Assembly: GCF_039993895.1 (NCBI RefSeq)
Contig: NZ_CP121194.1
Coordinates: 1,922,001-1,986,000 of the forward strand
Reading direction: 5' to 3'
Length of the DNA: 64,000 nt
Source of the DNA: Edaphobacter paludis
GTDB lineage: Bacteria > Acidobacteriota > Terriglobia > Terriglobales > Acidobacteriaceae
Every line of letters begins with the position of its first letter. Positions within the stretch are counted from its first letter, which is position 1. Of the stretch, positions 63,441 through 64,000 are shown piece by piece. The position numbers and the translations under genes are program-made. The notes beneath the pieces were generated by a model. It did not search any database. It saw only the letters and a program-made list of their open reading frames with translations, and was not told the origin of the DNA.

Positions 63441-64000
63441 TATCGCTACGCATCTGAGGCGGAACTGCATGCGCACATTCACGCTGCGAAACGTGAGCTA
63501 GGAGAGCAAGTGATCATACTCGGTCACTTCTACCAAAGAGACGAAATCGTCCGCCACGCGGACTTTCTCGGCGATAACTTTCAGCTGGCTCACGCTGCCA
63601 AGAGCCGTCCAGAGGCAGGATACATCGTCTTTTGCGGCGTTCACTTCATGGCGCAGACGGCCGCAGTCCTTTCCGGTCCAGATCAGAAAGTAATTCTCCC
63701 AAACCTAGCGGCCGGTTGCTCTATGGCCGACATTGCAGACATCGATTCCATATGGGATTGCTGGGAGGATCTCACCGCTTTCCTGGACTACGAGGCTGGC
63801 GGGAAGCAGCGAGTGCTGCCGGTGACGTATATGAATTCTGCGGCGGGCATCGAAATCCTAAAGGATGCATGTTGGCATGTCCTGAACGCCGATGTTGTTG
63901 TGATGGCGAGTGGTGGCGCTGGTCAGGTCTTTCTCCACACTACAAACCCGCGTTGTGCGACTGGCGATGGATTTGCGATGGCATTTCGCGCCGGGGCGGA
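63441..64000 (+). pseudogene. nadA: In-frame nadA::nadB chimera, truncated at both ends
   Basis: One open frame runs from after TAA (63438-63440) to the window end. The first part is quinolinate synthase Nad[62 protein letters not shown] and [11 protein letters not shown], with two of the three Fe-S Cys. From about 63860 the text is L-aspartate oxidase Nad[20 protein letters not shown], then [14 protein letters not shown]. NadA's C-terminal half and NadB's FAD-binding start are missing. A GTG at 63510 with GGAG is the only possible start. It looks like a fusion by deletion within a nadA-nadB operon. Confidence 0.75.

Overview
The window looks like a chromosomal piece of an Acidobacteriota genome (Terriglobia/Acidobacteriaceae type, e.g. 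Terriglobus, Granulicella or Edaphobacter). That placement is inferred from gene content: two Oar-like TonB-dependent receptors with carboxypeptidase-regulatory N-termini, a GH106/GH42/GH3 set of secreted glycosidases, a BamA tail ending in the style of this group, and Ig/OmpA surface proteins. Most of the DNA is moderately GC-rich; the 20.4-23.4 kb stretch is visibly more AT-rich.

Layout. 1-2.3 kb: 3' part of a GH13 alpha-amylase-like gene. 2.3-14.1 kb: a complete Tad/Flp pilus locus. The minus-strand arm runs flp, prepilin peptidase, cpaB, secretin, cpaE, cpaF, tadB, tadC, and then three tandem 30-residue membrane micropeptides and a DUF192 gene. The plus-strand arm holds two TadE-like genes and tadG, closed by a bidirectional hairpin terminator. 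14.1-20.2 kb: a probable rhamnoside-use cluster (Tat-exported lactonase-like amidohydrolase, diverging from GH106 plus an MFS transporter). 20.4-27.1 kb: a membrane diguanylate cyclase, an unusual TonB-like protein, an OmpA-type barrel protein and an Ig/ice-binding-like lipoprotein. 27.3-32.5 kb: a CpxAR-like two-component system diverging from a TonB-dependent receptor; the gap carries four pentamer boxes with an exact 10-bp period, a strong candidate binding site for the regulator. 33.1-35.4 kb: an RsbQ-like hydrolase coupled to a PAS/PAS histidine kinase whose best-placed start codon is ATA. 35.7-41.8 kb: ftsH, nitroreductase, baeRF-like, lipocalin and TPR genes.

41.77-42.4 kb is a scar: the 3' end of a tyrosine integrase, a 45-bp 3' fragment of initiator tRNA-fMet (attachment-site remnant), and the C-terminus of a TonB receptor. 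42.6-59.0 kb is a polysaccharide-utilisation locus. Its minus arm has GH42, a GDSL esterase, a Tat-protein remnant, an SSS symporter and a LacI regulator. Its plus arm has an Oar-like receptor, a beta-helix protein, a clan GH-D enzyme and GH3. Matching palindromes lie in the divergent promoter, and a separate 25-bp perfect palindrome lies before GH3. The enzymes suggest attack on a galactose-containing plant polymer, with uptake through the receptor and symporter; this is inference.

59.1-60.4 kb is a gene graveyard (BamA tail, MbcA/ParS/Xre antitoxin core, frameshifted HD hydrolase), followed by a MocR/PdxR-type regulator, a small secreted protein and an SRPBCC protein. The window ends inside an in-frame nadA::nadB chimera that appears to be a deletion product.
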